39,331 nt of DNA from an uncultured Bacteroides sp. (lineage in GTDB: Bacteria > Bacteroidota > Bacteroidia > Bacteroidales > Bacteroidaceae): the NCBI GenBank assembly GCA_949289295.1, contig CASENM010000026.1, positions 1-39,331 of the forward strand, given 5' to 3'. Below are positions 8,499 to 16,847 of the stretch, piece after piece. Below the pieces are notes generated by a model. It had not been told where the DNA came from. It ran no database searches and saw nothing but the letters and a program-made list of their open reading frames with translations. How positions within the stretch are numbered: the stretch's first letter is position 1; every line of letters starts with the position of its first letter. A program made the translations under genes and the position numbers.

Positions 8499-8902
8499 TC
8501 GTTTAGATAAGGAGTCAGGATTTGGTTCAACAATTCGCTTTCTCCTAGCTTTCCATGGATGAGACAAACTGTCTCGACGCTGGCTTTGATGACCTGTTTC
8601 ATGTCTGGCAGACGGAAAATATCCTGATAGAATACATATTTGATGCCTTCCTTCCTGACATACAGTCTGGAGAGGAATTCGTCGCGGCTGGTCAGCGGAG
8701 TCTTGAAAGCCATGTTGAGACGAGCTACTACGGGGTCGATGCCTTGCTGGTGAAGCTCGGCAAAGCTGATGCCGGCAGCGCATAAAAACTCATGGCGTGT
8801 GTGTTCGATGTAATGTTGGTAGTTGGCATTATTTACAATGCCTTGAAGGTCGCATTCATAATCGCGTACTTTCATTTTCAGTTCGAAGATATATTTCTCC
8901 AT
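8495..8902 (-). CDS. YbgC-like acyl-CoA thioesterase (hotdog fold)
   Basis: This 135-residue single-domain 4HBT/hotdog protein probably hydrolyses acyl-CoA thioesters in the cytoplasm. The N-terminal block DYECDLQGIVNNANYQHYIE contains the family aspartate (D18) followed by the NxNYxxYxE helix, and the rest alternates strands as expected. The physiological substrate cannot be read from sequence. A -7 box on the minus strand lies about 36 nt upstream. The stop overlaps the dprA start by 4 nt. The link to DprA looks like transcriptional convenience rather than shared function. Confidence 0.85.
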   Translation of the reverse strand: MEKYIFELKMKVRDYECDLQGIVNNANYQHYIEHTRHEFLCAAGISFAELHQQGIDPVVARLNMAFKTPLTSRDEFLSRLYVRKEGIKYVFYQDIFRLPDMKQVIKASVETVCLIHGKLGESELLNQILTPYLNE

Positions 8903-8937
8903 TTCCGGTTTATGATTTATTGTAATTGTAACAGTTG

Positions 8938-8945
8938 CAAATTTA
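8938..8945 (-). promoter_or_regulatory. -7 box upstream of the thioesterase-dprA pair
   Basis: TAAATTTG on the minus strand fits TAnnTTTG and would start transcription near 8931, about 29 nt before the thioesterase ATG. A -33 TTG at ideal spacing was not found, so the call rests on the -7 box alone. Confidence 0.4.
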
Positions 8946-8966
8946 CGAACTTATAGAGTGACAAGC

Positions 8967-10244
8967 TTATAATGCAGAGGACTTTTTCTTGAGATATTCA
9001 TATCCGATACGGCAATACAGGCATTTTCTGATGTCGCAATAATTCTTTTTCAGTTGGATGAGTGCCTGGCTGTCGCCTGCATGTGAAGCTTCCAGCCCGC
9101 ACTCTCTCCATGTGCGTACAATGTAGTTGTTTTCCGGTTTCAGCTCTTCAAGCAATTTGTTGGCGCGTTGGAGGAGCAGTTTATGGCCATTGGATTTTCC
9201 GTATGCATAAAGGAAAGGTATGATGGTATTGATGACAAGCAAGTCAATGCTGGAATTGCTGATTGTTTTGACCTGTGCGGGTGATTCCTCTCCAAACACA
9301 TAATGCGTCAGCCAATATTCGGATGTCCCTCCACGTAGGATATCACGCAAGCCTTTCAGCGTTTCTGTTTCCAGCAGTACGGACAACAGTCCCTCAGACC
9401 GGTAGTAAAATGAGGCCAGTTGGGCAATACGGATGTAAGGGAAATTTCCCGGCCGCATTCTGAGCAGTTTCCACCTGCAGTTTTCAGATGGTTTCAGGCT
9501 GAATTTATGGCTGAGGTAAGCATATTCCTTGATGAGCCTGCCGGTATAGTCGTCCGAGGGAATTTCTTGAAGCAGGCCGGCTTGTCCAAAGAAGAAAGCT
9601 TCTATCTGGAAAAGGCTGTCACGGTGTTTGTTGACAGCATATAGCGGAATTGTGGATGCCCATAGCTCGAAAGCTTCACTGTTGGTTCCGAACCCGAAAT
9701 TGCGTGCCAGTGTGATGAAAAAGACTTGCTCCCAATTCTTTTCATATCGTTCCAACAGTTGGTAGATACGTGCTGTTTTCTGTTCGAATCGTTCGGTTTG
9801 CAGACGTGTCAGCCAACTGTGCAGCAGAAGTTTGGGTAGGGCAGGAATCAGTCGGTAGCAGGCCGGATAATGGCTTGTCTCAATCAGTTGCCGGTAGTTC
9901 TCCAACAGATAAGGAGGGCAATGAAGTTCCATTTGCGGAATGTATTCTCCGTTCGGGCGGCGCACTTCGGTATCTATTTTGGAGGCAACATGCAAGATGA
10001 CAGAATTATAATTTGTATCCAGATGGTGTCCGTGGCGTTTCCAGTCGGACGATTGGAGGTGAATCTCCACATTGCCTACCCAGACGATTCCTGAAAGTTT
10101 GATTTTGGCATTGAAAAAGTCGGGACCTGCATTAGAATTGTAAGTTCCTGGGTCGATGATTTCCAGATTTTCTCCCTGAACTGTTTCCAACGGTTTGAGT
10201 GGAAATAGTTTATGTTTCCATACATAGTGTAGAAGTTGTTCCAT
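8967..10244 (-). CDS. DUF2851 family protein
   Basis: This 425-residue protein is of the Bacteroidetes-typical DUF2851 family, whose function is unknown. Recognisable features are the N-terminal MEQLLHYVWKHKLF, a conserved block with NAGPDFFNAKIKLSG and WVGNVEIHLQSSDWKRHGHH (about 38-74), and a C-terminal CLYCRIGYEYLKK. There is no signal peptide or membrane segment, so it should be cytoplasmic. The concentration of His, Asp, Asn and Glu in the N-terminal third is suggestive of an enzyme, but I cannot name an activity. It is divergent from dapB and 64 nt upstream of the thioesterase gene on the same strand. Confidence 0.8.
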   Translation of the reverse strand: MEQLLHYVWKHKLFPLKPLETVQGENLEIIDPGTYNSNAGPDFFNAKIKLSGIVWVGNVEIHLQSSDWKRHGHHLDTNYNSVILHVASKIDTEVRRPNGEYIPQMELHCPPYLLENYRQLIETSHYPACYRLIPALPKLLLHSWLTRLQTERFEQKTARIYQLLERYEKNWEQVFFITLARNFGFGTNSEAFELWASTIPLYAVNKHRDSLFQIEAFFFGQAGLLQEIPSDDYTGRLIKEYAYLSHKFSLKPSENCRWKLLRMRPGNFPYIRIAQLASFYYRSEGLLSVLLETETLKGLRDILRGGTSEYWLTHYVFGEESPAQVKTISNSSIDLLVINTIIPFLYAYGKSNGHKLLLQRANKLLEELKPENNYIVRTWRECGLEASHAGDSQALIQLKKNYCDIRKCLYCRIGYEYLKKKSSAL

Positions 10245-10296
10245 GTTAACGAGGTGTAAATGTTGGGTAAAAGTACAGATTATTTATGAAAAACGC

Positions 10297-10304
10297 TATC
10301 TTTG
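10297..10304 (+). promoter_or_regulatory. -7 box of the dapB-lepB operon
   Basis: TATCTTTG is a perfect TAnnTTTG box and would start transcription near 10311, 16 nt before the dapB ATG. The -33 position is not well matched. A start near 10311 also favours the ATG at 10327 over the in-frame TTG at 10318. Confidence 0.55.
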
Positions 10305-10326
10305 CGGATAAAATTATTTGTGGAAT

Positions 10327-11082
10327 ATGAAGATAGCATTGATTGGATACGGAAAGATGGGAAAGGAAATTGAAAAAATTGCACGTTCCCGGGGACATGA
10401 AATAGTATGTATAATAGACGTGGACAATCGTCAGGATTTTGAATCGGAAGCATTCCGTTCTGCAGATGTAGCCATTGAGTTTACAGCTCCTTCAGTCGCT
10501 TACGGAAATTGTGCGGAAGCTTTCCGTCAGGGGGTGAAAGTGGTTTCCGGAAGTACCGGCTGGATGGCGGAGCATCGGGAAGAAATGCAACGTCTTTGCA
10601 TGGAAGAAGGAAAGACGTTGTTTTGGTCATCTAACTTCAGTCTGGGTGTAGCTGTTTTTTCGGCAGTCAACAAATATTTGGCTAAGATTATGAATAATTT
10701 TCCGAATTATGATGTTTCGATGGTAGAAACTCATCATGTCCATAAACTGGATGCTCCCAGCGGTACAGCCATAACGCTTGCTGAAGGCATTCTGGAGAAT
10801 CTTGACCGTAAAGACAAATGGGTGATGGGTACGCTGACTGCACCGGACGGGACGGTCAGCGGAACGACAGAATGTGCTCCCAATGAGTTGCCGGTGAGTG
10901 CGGTGCGTAAGGGAGAAGTGCCTGGAATCCATACAATCCGCTATGAATCGGAAGCAGACTCGATTATTATCACACACGATGCGAAAAACCGTAAAGGATT
11001 TGCTTTGGGTGCGGTGTTGGCCGCTGAATATACGGCAAAGCATCAAGGTTTCTTGGGTATGAACGATTTATTTCAATTCTGA
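10327..11082 (+). CDS. dapB: 4-hydroxy-tetrahydrodipicolinate reductase
   Basis: This 251-residue enzyme reduces the cyclic dipicolinate intermediate with NAD(P)H in the diaminopimelate/lysine pathway, feeding peptidoglycan synthesis. The N-terminal dinucleotide-binding motif is GYGKMG (7-12). The family signature ETHHVHKLDAPSGTA carries the catalytic His pair H136/H137 and Lys140. The start at 10327 (MKIALIGYGKMG) matches the family, and a TTG three codons upstream is less likely. It leads an operon with two signal-peptidase-like genes (5-nt gap to the first), a neighbourhood joining cell-wall precursor synthesis to export functions. Confidence 0.96.
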   Translation: MKIALIGYGKMGKEIEKIARSRGHEIVCIIDVDNRQDFESEAFRSADVAIEFTAPSVAYGNCAEAFRQGVKVVSGSTGWMAEHREEMQRLCMEEGKTLFWSSNFSLGVAVFSAVNKYLAKIMNNFPNYDVSMVETHHVHKLDAPSGTAITLAEGILENLDRKDKWVMGTLTAPDGTVSGTTECAPNELPVSAVRKGEVPGIHTIRYESEADSIIITHDAKNRKGFALGAVLAAEYTAKHQGFLGMNDLFQF

Positions 11083-11087
11083 GCAAT

Positions 11088-12572
11088 ATGGCAGATGATA
11101 TGAAAGAGGGCTTGTCCGCAGGCAGAAAGAAAAGTTTGGCTGAAGCGGTGAAGCTTGCTCCACGCAGACAATGGATAAAATTAGGAACGGTACTTTTGTT
11201 GTATTTTCTTTTCCTGATTTGGTTGGAGAGTTGGCTGGGAATAGTGGTGATTCCTTTCATTTTCGATGCATATATCACGAAGTGGATTCCATGGACTTGG
11301 TGGAAGAAGTCCAAGAATAAGACTGTGCTGGCCGTAATGAGTTGGGTGGATGCAATAGTCTTTGCATTGGTGGCCGTCTATTTCGTCAATCTGTATTTCT
11401 TCCAGAACTACGTGATTCCCTCCTCTTCTCTGGAGAAGTCTTTGTTGGTGGGCGATTATCTGTTTGTCAGCAAGATGAGTTATGGAGCACGGATTCCACA
11501 GACCCCTCTCCACATGCCGCTGACCCAGCATACGTTGCCGGTGTTCAATTGCAAATCATATCTGGAATGGCCAAAATGGGATTATAAACGTGTGTCGGGG
11601 GGAGGTCAGGTGAAATTGAATGATATAGTCGTGTTTAATTTCCCGGCGGGAGACACCGTGGCTACAGGCAATCCGGCTGAAGACATTTACCGGATGAGCT
11701 ATCAGATAGGGAGGCAGTTGTCGAAACCGGTTGATATGTCGCGTCTGACAGCCGGGCAACAACGGGAAGTGTTCGATTTTTATTATGCGACGGGGCGGAA
11801 ATACATTGATGAGAATCCCCAGATGTTTGGGAAGGTAATTACCAGACCGGTGGACCGTCGTGAGAATTATGTGAAGCGTTGTGTGGGACTTCCTGGACAG
11901 ACATTGCAGATTAAAGACCGTATCATTTATCTGGACGGTCAGCCCAACAAAGAACCTGACAATGTACAGTACCGTTATCTGGTTCATACCAAAGGGGTGT
12001 TGCCTGAATCTTTTTGCCATGAATTGGGGATAAGCAATGAGGACTTGTCTGCTTATTATGCAGAAGAATCTGTTTATAATATGCCGCTCACTGAAGTAGC
12101 GAAGTCGGCTCTGTTGGCTCGGAAGGATCTGGTCATTTCTATAGAGAATGTGCCTGATGACGATGCGGGTGGATTATATCCGAACAATAAGCTGACGGGA
12201 TGGACAATTGACAATTATGGACCGGTCTGGATTCCGAAGAAAGGGATGACTGTTGATTTGACATTGGACAATCTTCCTGTTTATGAGCGTCCTATCAAGA
12301 ATTATGAGGGAAATACGCTGGATGTAAAAGACGGAAGAATCTATATTAACGGTAAAGAAACTTCAAAATATACGTTCAAGATGGATTATTATTGGATGAT
12401 GGGTGATAACCGCCATAATTCGGCAGACTCGCGTTTCTGGGGATTTGTTCCTGAAGACCATATTGTGGGAAAGCCGGTGTTTATCTGGTTGTCGCTCGAT
12501 CCCGACCGGAATTGGATGGACGGAAAAATCCGTTGGGACCGTCTGTTCAAGTTCGTGGATTCCATCAAATGA
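11088..12572 (+). CDS. lepB: Signal peptidase I with large insertion
   Basis: This 494-residue inner-membrane serine protease cleaves signal peptides from exported proteins. Hydrophobic segments lie near 33-58 and 88-108. The nucleophile is Ser114 in IPSSSLEKSL, the equivalent of the PSxSM box. The general-base Lys is K263 in NYVKRCVGLPG, and box E is GDNRHNSADSRFWGF near residue 440. Ser and Lys are 149 residues apart, much further than in E. coli LepB (S90/K145), so there is an insertion of roughly 90 residues (about 140-250) between boxes B and D. A second large insertion lies between K263 and box E. All catalytic residues are present, so this is the active copy. It is 5 nt after dapB and 4 nt before a degenerate paralogue. 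Confidence 0.93.
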   Translation: MADDMKEGLSAGRKKSLAEAVKLAPRRQWIKLGTVLLLYFLFLIWLESWLGIVVIPFIFDAYITKWIPWTWWKKSKNKTVLAVMSWVDAIVFALVAVYFVNLYFFQNYVIPSSSLEKSLLVGDYLFVSKMSYGARIPQTPLHMPLTQHTLPVFNCKSYLEWPKWDYKRVSGGGQVKLNDIVVFNFPAGDTVATGNPAEDIYRMSYQIGRQLSKPVDMSRLTAGQQREVFDFYYATGRKYIDENPQMFGKVITRPVDRRENYVKRCVGLPGQTLQIKDRIIYLDGQPNKEPDNVQYRYLVHTKGVLPESFCHELGISNEDLSAYYAEESVYNMPLTEVAKSALLARKDLVISIENVPDDDAGGLYPNNKLTGWTIDNYGPVWIPKKGMTVDLTLDNLPVYERPIKNYEGNTLDVKDGRIYINGKETSKYTFKMDYYWMMGDNRHNSADSRFWGFVPEDHIVGKPVFIWLSLDPDRNWMDGKIRWDRLFKFVDSIK

Positions 12573-12576
12573 CTTT

Positions 12577-13494
12577 ATGAGGATAAGTAAGTCCGGCAGA
12601 TGGTGGATAAAGGCTGCAGGCTGCGTTGTAGGGGCAGTTGTGCTGGTCCGTATGCTCCTTGTTACGACTTGTGTCATTCCGTCTTCAGGTATGGAAAACA
12701 GCCTTTACGAAGGCGAACGCATTCTAGTCAGTAAATGGAGCTACGGGTTGCGTATGCCTTTCCCTTCTGTATTCGGTTATTGCCGTATAGCTCCTTCACC
12801 GGTGGAGAAAGGGGATATAGTATTGTTCAATAATCCTCATCCTCGCAGTCTGCAGACAAGGATTGAGAGACGCGAATTGTTTATCAGCCGATGTATCGGG
12901 ACACCCGGTGATACGTTGATGCTTGATGAAGATTTGTCGGAAGTGAGGGGAGGGGGGCTTAGTCCTGACAGCAAATCGTTGTATGTCTATCCTTTGGGAA
13001 TGGAAGACAAAATGCTTGATTTGCTTGCTTCATTGGGTTTGTCAGATAATGTTCTGGCAGGTTATACATCCGACGGGAATTATATCCGCAGTTTCAGTCA
13101 TTATGAATATTATTTGATATCCCAGCGGTTGGGAAATCTTTTTCCGCTGGTTCCGATGGCAGGGAAGAGCCGGAAAAATGTGCATCCGTTTGTAGTGCCT
13201 GAAAAGGGAAAACCGGTGAAGGTTTATCCCTGGAACGTTACATTGTTGTGTAATACGATTAAAGCCCATGAGAACCGACAGGTGAAAATATCGGGTGATT
13301 CACTTTGTATCGACGGGAAGCCGGTGGATACTTTCACGTTTACTAAAAATTATTACTGGATGGCTTCTAATGATCCGGTAAACATTTGCGATTCGCGTTT
13401 GTTCGGATTTGTACCGGAGGACCATATTATTGGAAAAGCCTGGAGAGTGTGGTATTCTACTCGGGGAGGGCGTTTTTTCCAGCGGATAGAATGA
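12577..13494 (+). CDS. LepB-like protein lacking catalytic Ser and Lys (probable pseudoenzyme)
   Basis: This 305-residue paralogue of signal peptidase I has one N-terminal membrane segment (about 11-33). Aligned by eye with the preceding gene, the box B sequence is IPSSGMENSL, where Gly38 replaces the nucleophile. Box D is LFISRCIGTPGD, where Ser104 replaces the general-base Lys. Box E is ASNDPVNICDSR, with the GD of GDN lost but DSR kept. The rest of the fold is well preserved and the frame is intact, so this is not a decaying gene. It may be a structural partner or regulator of the active peptidase, or use a different mechanism. The ATG at 12577 is 4 nt after the upstream stop, and longer in-frame starts would lie inside lepB. 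Confidence 0.85.
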   Translation: MRISKSGRWWIKAAGCVVGAVVLVRMLLVTTCVIPSSGMENSLYEGERILVSKWSYGLRMPFPSVFGYCRIAPSPVEKGDIVLFNNPHPRSLQTRIERRELFISRCIGTPGDTLMLDEDLSEVRGGGLSPDSKSLYVYPLGMEDKMLDLLASLGLSDNVLAGYTSDGNYIRSFSHYEYYLISQRLGNLFPLVPMAGKSRKNVHPFVVPEKGKPVKVYPWNVTLLCNTIKAHENRQVKISGDSLCIDGKPVDTFTFTKNYYWMASNDPVNICDSRLFGFVPEDHIIGKAWRVWYSTRGGRFFQRIE

Positions 13495-13511
13495 CGAAAT
13501 GAGTGTTTGCG

Positions 13512-14171
13512 ATGACTGAAAGAGTGTTTTTGGGGTCTACTTATTTGGGACCGGTAGAATATTATACCAAGCTATATGCTTATGGAGAAGTATGGCTTGA
13601 ACGATATGACCATTATATAAAACAGACTTATCGTAACCGTTGTGTGATTGAGTCTGCAGGCGGGCCTCTTGTTCTGACGGTACCCACAGAGAAAGAAGAC
13701 GGTTTGAAGTGTCTGATGAAGGATGTACGGATTTCTGATCATGGAAATTGGAGGCACATGCATTGGAACGCGTTTGTGGCTTCTTATCGTCACAGCCCGT
13801 TCTTTGACTATTATGCGGATGAGTTTCAGCGTTTCTTTACCCGTAAGTTTGATTTTCTGTTTGATTTTAATCTTGAGCTATGCCAATGGGTGTGTGAGCA
13901 GATTGACATCCATCCGGAAATCAGGCTGACCGATGATTATGTAAAGATGCCGGACGATGCGGACGATTACCGTGACCTTATTCATCCGAAACGGGATTAC
14001 AGGGACTGTGACCGGAATTTTATCCCTGAGCCATATTATCAGGTATTTACCGGGAAGAATGGTTTCCTGCCTAATTTAAGTGTGGCGGATTTGTTGTTTA
14101 ATATGGGGCCGGAAAGTATATTGGTGCTCCGAGACAGTATTGCCAAAAATCGGCTTGACCATTTGCAGTAA
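13512..14171 (+). CDS. WbqC family protein
   Basis: This 219-residue protein is recognised by the N-terminal STYLGPVEYYTKLYAYG block and the later NWRHMHWNAFVASYRHSPFF, typical of WbqC (PF08889-type) proteins. Members are often near polysaccharide or aminotransferase genes, but their biochemical role is not settled. There is no signal peptide. I chose the ATG at 13512 over an in-frame GTG at 13503. The gap to the LepB-like gene is 17 nt, so it is probably the last gene of the dapB operon. The -33 element of the rhomboid promoter lies inside its last codons. Confidence 0.85.
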   Translation: MTERVFLGSTYLGPVEYYTKLYAYGEVWLERYDHYIKQTYRNRCVIESAGGPLVLTVPTEKEDGLKCLMKDVRISDHGNWRHMHWNAFVASYRHSPFFDYYADEFQRFFTRKFDFLFDFNLELCQWVCEQIDIHPEIRLTDDYVKMPDDADDYRDLIHPKRDYRDCDRNFIPEPYYQVFTGKNGFLPNLSVADLLFNMGPESILVLRDSIAKNRLDHLQ

Positions 14172-14192
14172 CGGAATAATGTCGTACTTTTG
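14162..14192 (+). promoter_or_regulatory. Promoter of the rhomboid gene cluster
   Basis: TTTG (14162-14165), a 19-nt spacer, then TACTTTTG (14185-14192) fit the sigma-ABfr consensus. The predicted start near 14199 lies 20 nt before the rhomboid ATG. The -33 box overlaps the end of the WbqC coding sequence. Confidence 0.65.
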
Positions 14193-14218
14193 CATTTGAA
14201 TCAATGATTTGACTGAAT

Positions 14219-14893
14219 ATGAATAATCTACCGACGGTAACAAAAAATTTGTTGATTATCAATGTGCTCTGTTTCTTTGGAATGCTTGTGGCAAGAAGAT
14301 ACGGGGTGGACATTGAAAATATGTTCGGACTGCATTTTTTTCTTGCATCCGATTTTAATATAGGACAGCTCGTTTCCTATATGTTTATGCACGCCAATTT
14401 CATGCATATATTCTTTAATATGTTTGCGGTATGGATGTTCGGGCGTGTGTTGGAGCAGGTATGGGGTCCCAAACGCTTCTTGACCTATTATATGGTTTGC
14501 GGCATCGGTGCCGGTCTGATTCAAGAGTTGGTGCAATTCACAGAATACTTTTTTATATGGTCGAATTATGATTCGGTTAATACGGGATTGAGTGTCATTC
14601 CTATGAGTGAATTTCTGAACAGCTTGACGACGGTAGGTGCATCGGGCGCAGTTTATGGTGTGTTGTTGGCGTTCGGCATGCTGTTTCCGAACAGTCCTAT
14701 GTTTGTGTTTCCTATCCCGGTACCGATAAAAGCGAAATATTTTGTGATTGGCTATGCGGTGATAGAATTGTTCTTAGGTTTAGGAGGAAGTGATGGCGTA
14801 GCTCATTTTGCTCATCTTGGAGGAATGCTGTTTGGATTGATACTCATTTTATATTGGAAAAAGAAAAATGGCGGTGGACAAATTTATTACTGA
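14219..14893 (+). CDS. Rhomboid family intramembrane serine protease (first of pair)
   Basis: This 224-residue polytopic membrane protease has about six hydrophobic helices and no extra domain. The catalytic dyad is Ser142 in GASGAVYG and His199 in HFAHLGGM. The HxxxN motif H63/N67 (HIFFN) follows the MFMHANFMH loop. All rhomboid active-site features are present, so it should cleave single-pass membrane proteins within the bilayer; the substrate is unknown. Its last 26 nt overlap the start of a second rhomboid gene in another frame, implying translational coupling. Confidence 0.92.
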   Translation: MNNLPTVTKNLLIINVLCFFGMLVARRYGVDIENMFGLHFFLASDFNIGQLVSYMFMHANFMHIFFNMFAVWMFGRVLEQVWGPKRFLTYYMVCGIGAGLIQELVQFTEYFFIWSNYDSVNTGLSVIPMSEFLNSLTTVGASGAVYGVLLAFGMLFPNSPMFVFPIPVPIKAKYFVIGYAVIELFLGLGGSDGVAHFAHLGGMLFGLILILYWKKKNGGGQIYY

Positions 14894-15764
14894 TTTGAAG
14901 AGGAAATTTGCGCAGGGAGATATTGTGATACGTCTGTTGTATATCAACATTGCAGTATTTCTGATAGTGGCGATATTCAATGTGATAGCGACATTGTTCA
15001 ATCTTTCATCGGTAGCATGGGTAAATTGGTTTGAATTGCCTGCATGGCCGGAGACTTTTGTTCGCCAGCCATGGTCGCTGTTTACTTACATGTTTATGCA
15101 TGCCGATGTGTTCCATATCCTGTTTAACATGCTCTGGCTTTATTGGTTCGGGCGGCTGTTTCTGAATTTCTTTTCGTCAAAGCATTTACGCGGGCTTTAT
15201 TTGTTGGGGGGCATTTGCGGCGGCTTGCTTTATCTCCTGTCTTATAATGTATTTCCTTATTTTGAGGATAAAGTTTATTATTCTTATTTGTTGGGTGCTT
15301 CTGCTTCTGTGCTGGCTATTGTGGTAGCGGCAGGTGTCCGCGAGCCGGACTATCCTGTTCAGTTCATGTTTATAGGAACGGTCCGTCTGAAGTATGTAGC
15401 TGTATTTATGATAATTCTTGACCTTTTATTTATGACCTCGTCCAATGCGGGCGGACACATCGCCCATTTGGGAGGAGCTTTGTCGGGCTGGTGGTTTGCC
15501 GTTGGTCTTCCTAAAGGACATGATGCGACAAAATGGATTAACAATGTGCTGGATTTGTTTACGGGTGTCCGGGTACGGCCGCAAAGAAGGAAGCCGAAGA
15601 TGGAAGTGCATTTTGGTGACAAACAAAAGGATTATGATTTCAATGCCCGGAAAAAAGAGCGCGAAGCAGAAGTTGACAGGATTCTTGACAAGCTTCGCAA
15701 ATCGGGTTATGGCAGTTTGACTGAAGAAGAAAAGAAAAGGCTGTTTGATGCTAGTAAAAAGTAG
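14868..15764 (+). CDS. Rhomboid protease with DUF6576-like C-terminal tail (second of pair)
   Basis: This 298-residue protein has a six-helix rhomboid core and a cytoplasmic C-terminal extension. The active-site motif is GASA (Ser145) rather than the usual GxSG. His200 lies in HIAHLGGALSG and the HxxxN motif is H83/N87. After the last helix comes a basic linker (RVRPQRRKPK). A short helical module near 255-298 reads VDRILDKLRKSGYGSLTEEE, resembling the DUF6576 tail found on Bacteroidetes rhomboids. It overlaps the previous gene by 26 nt and lies 8 nt before the EEP hydrolase gene. The GASA variant is probably still active, because Ser and His are kept. Confidence 0.9.
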   Translation: MAVDKFITDLKRKFAQGDIVIRLLYINIAVFLIVAIFNVIATLFNLSSVAWVNWFELPAWPETFVRQPWSLFTYMFMHADVFHILFNMLWLYWFGRLFLNFFSSKHLRGLYLLGGICGGLLYLLSYNVFPYFEDKVYYSYLLGASASVLAIVVAAGVREPDYPVQFMFIGTVRLKYVAVFMIILDLLFMTSSNAGGHIAHLGGALSGWWFAVGLPKGHDATKWINNVLDLFTGVRVRPQRRKPKMEVHFGDKQKDYDFNARKKEREAEVDRILDKLRKSGYGSLTEEEKKRLFDASKK

Positions 15765-15772
15765 GATATAAG

Positions 15773-16834
15773 ATGAATGTGTTTGGACATACGCTGCGTT
15801 TTTTTGTATTGTTAGCCAATGTATTTGTTGGGGTTTGTTTTCTCTTTTGTGCTTATAGCCAGTTTTTGTCTCCGGTTGAATATCCTGTGTTTTCTTGTGC
15901 AGGTTTGTTTTTTCCTGTTTTTTTGTGTCTTGACTGTCTTTTTCTGTTATTCTGGACGGTAGTTCGCTTGAAATATGCGTGGCTTCCCGTTGTGTTTCTG
16001 CTGGCAGGTTGGGGGAGCGTGCAGGCATATATTCCTTTCCGTGGTAAGAATGAGCCGATAGGGAACGGCAAAGTCCTTAAGTTTCTTACTTATAATGTAA
16101 TGGGTATGCCTTCCGATAAAGCGGATACGGTCAATTTGATTGTAGATTACATTCGGAAGTCGGATGCAGATGTCGTGTGTCTCCAAGAATATCCTGCTTC
16201 AAACAAGGCTATTGAAAATCAGTTGTCGTTTTATCCTTATATAGAGATAGTTTCATCTCCGGGATGGAGTCGGATGGCTTGCCTTTCGAAGTTTCCTATA
16301 CTGTCCGCTGAAGAGATTCAGTATGAGAGTGAAAGTAACGGAAGTTTTATGTTGCGGCTGAAAATGGATGAGGATACGATGGTAGTTGTATGTAACCATT
16401 TGGAATCGAACAAGCTGGACAGCCACGACAAGGAGATGTATGAAGACATGCTGAAATTTCCGGATGAGCATAAAATGAAAAGCGGAGGGAAACATTTGTT
16501 GGGTAAGTTGGCCGAAGCAGCTGCCATAAGGGCTCCTCAAGCAGATTCGGTGGCGTTGGCATTGAAACGTAACTACAGCCCTTATCTGCTTGTATGCGGT
16601 GATTTCAATGATTCTCCTTTGTCGTATGCACATAGGGTTATCGGACAGGGACTGCAAGACGCATATATAGAGGCAGGTTGGGGACCCGGCTTTTCATATA
16701 ACCGGAATTTCTTGTATTTCCGGATAGACCATATATTTGTAGGTGACGGTTTTCGGGTGTTGGATGCCGATGTCGATAATTCCATTGCAGTGTCTGACCA
16801 TTATCCGTTGTGGTGTACGGTTGAGAAATTATAA
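15773..16834 (+). CDS. Membrane-anchored endonuclease/exonuclease/phosphatase family hydrolase
   Basis: This 353-residue protein has about three N-terminal hydrophobic segments (roughly 8-28, 40-62 and 68-85) followed by an EEP-fold catalytic domain. Characteristic motifs are LTYNVMG, the metal-binding Glu in CLQEYPAS, NHLESNKL, CGDFNDSPLS, RIDHIFVG and the terminal SDHYPLWCTV, which carries the Asp-His pair. The catalytic domain is probably periplasmic. Whether it acts on DNA, a phospholipid or an inositol-type phosphate cannot be told; such envelope-anchored EEP proteins are common in Bacteroidetes. It is spaced 8 nt after the rhomboid and 13 nt before the M3 peptidase, consistent with one operon. 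Confidence 0.88.
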   Translation: MNVFGHTLRFFVLLANVFVGVCFLFCAYSQFLSPVEYPVFSCAGLFFPVFLCLDCLFLLFWTVVRLKYAWLPVVFLLAGWGSVQAYIPFRGKNEPIGNGKVLKFLTYNVMGMPSDKADTVNLIVDYIRKSDADVVCLQEYPASNKAIENQLSFYPYIEIVSSPGWSRMACLSKFPILSAEEIQYESESNGSFMLRLKMDEDTMVVVCNHLESNKLDSHDKEMYEDMLKFPDEHKMKSGGKHLLGKLAEAAAIRAPQADSVALALKRNYSPYLLVCGDFNDSPLSYAHRVIGQGLQDAYIEAGWGPGFSYNRNFLYFRIDHIFVGDGFRVLDADVDNSIAVSDHYPLWCTVEKL

Positions 16835-16847
16835 CCCTAAAATATAG

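Noticed and set aside
8499-8783. A 95-codon N-terminal extension of dprA
   Set aside because: The extension lies wholly within the thioesterase gene in another frame and reads as non-coding (Arg/Ser/His-rich). The ATG at 8498 fits the family start and the ATGA overlap.
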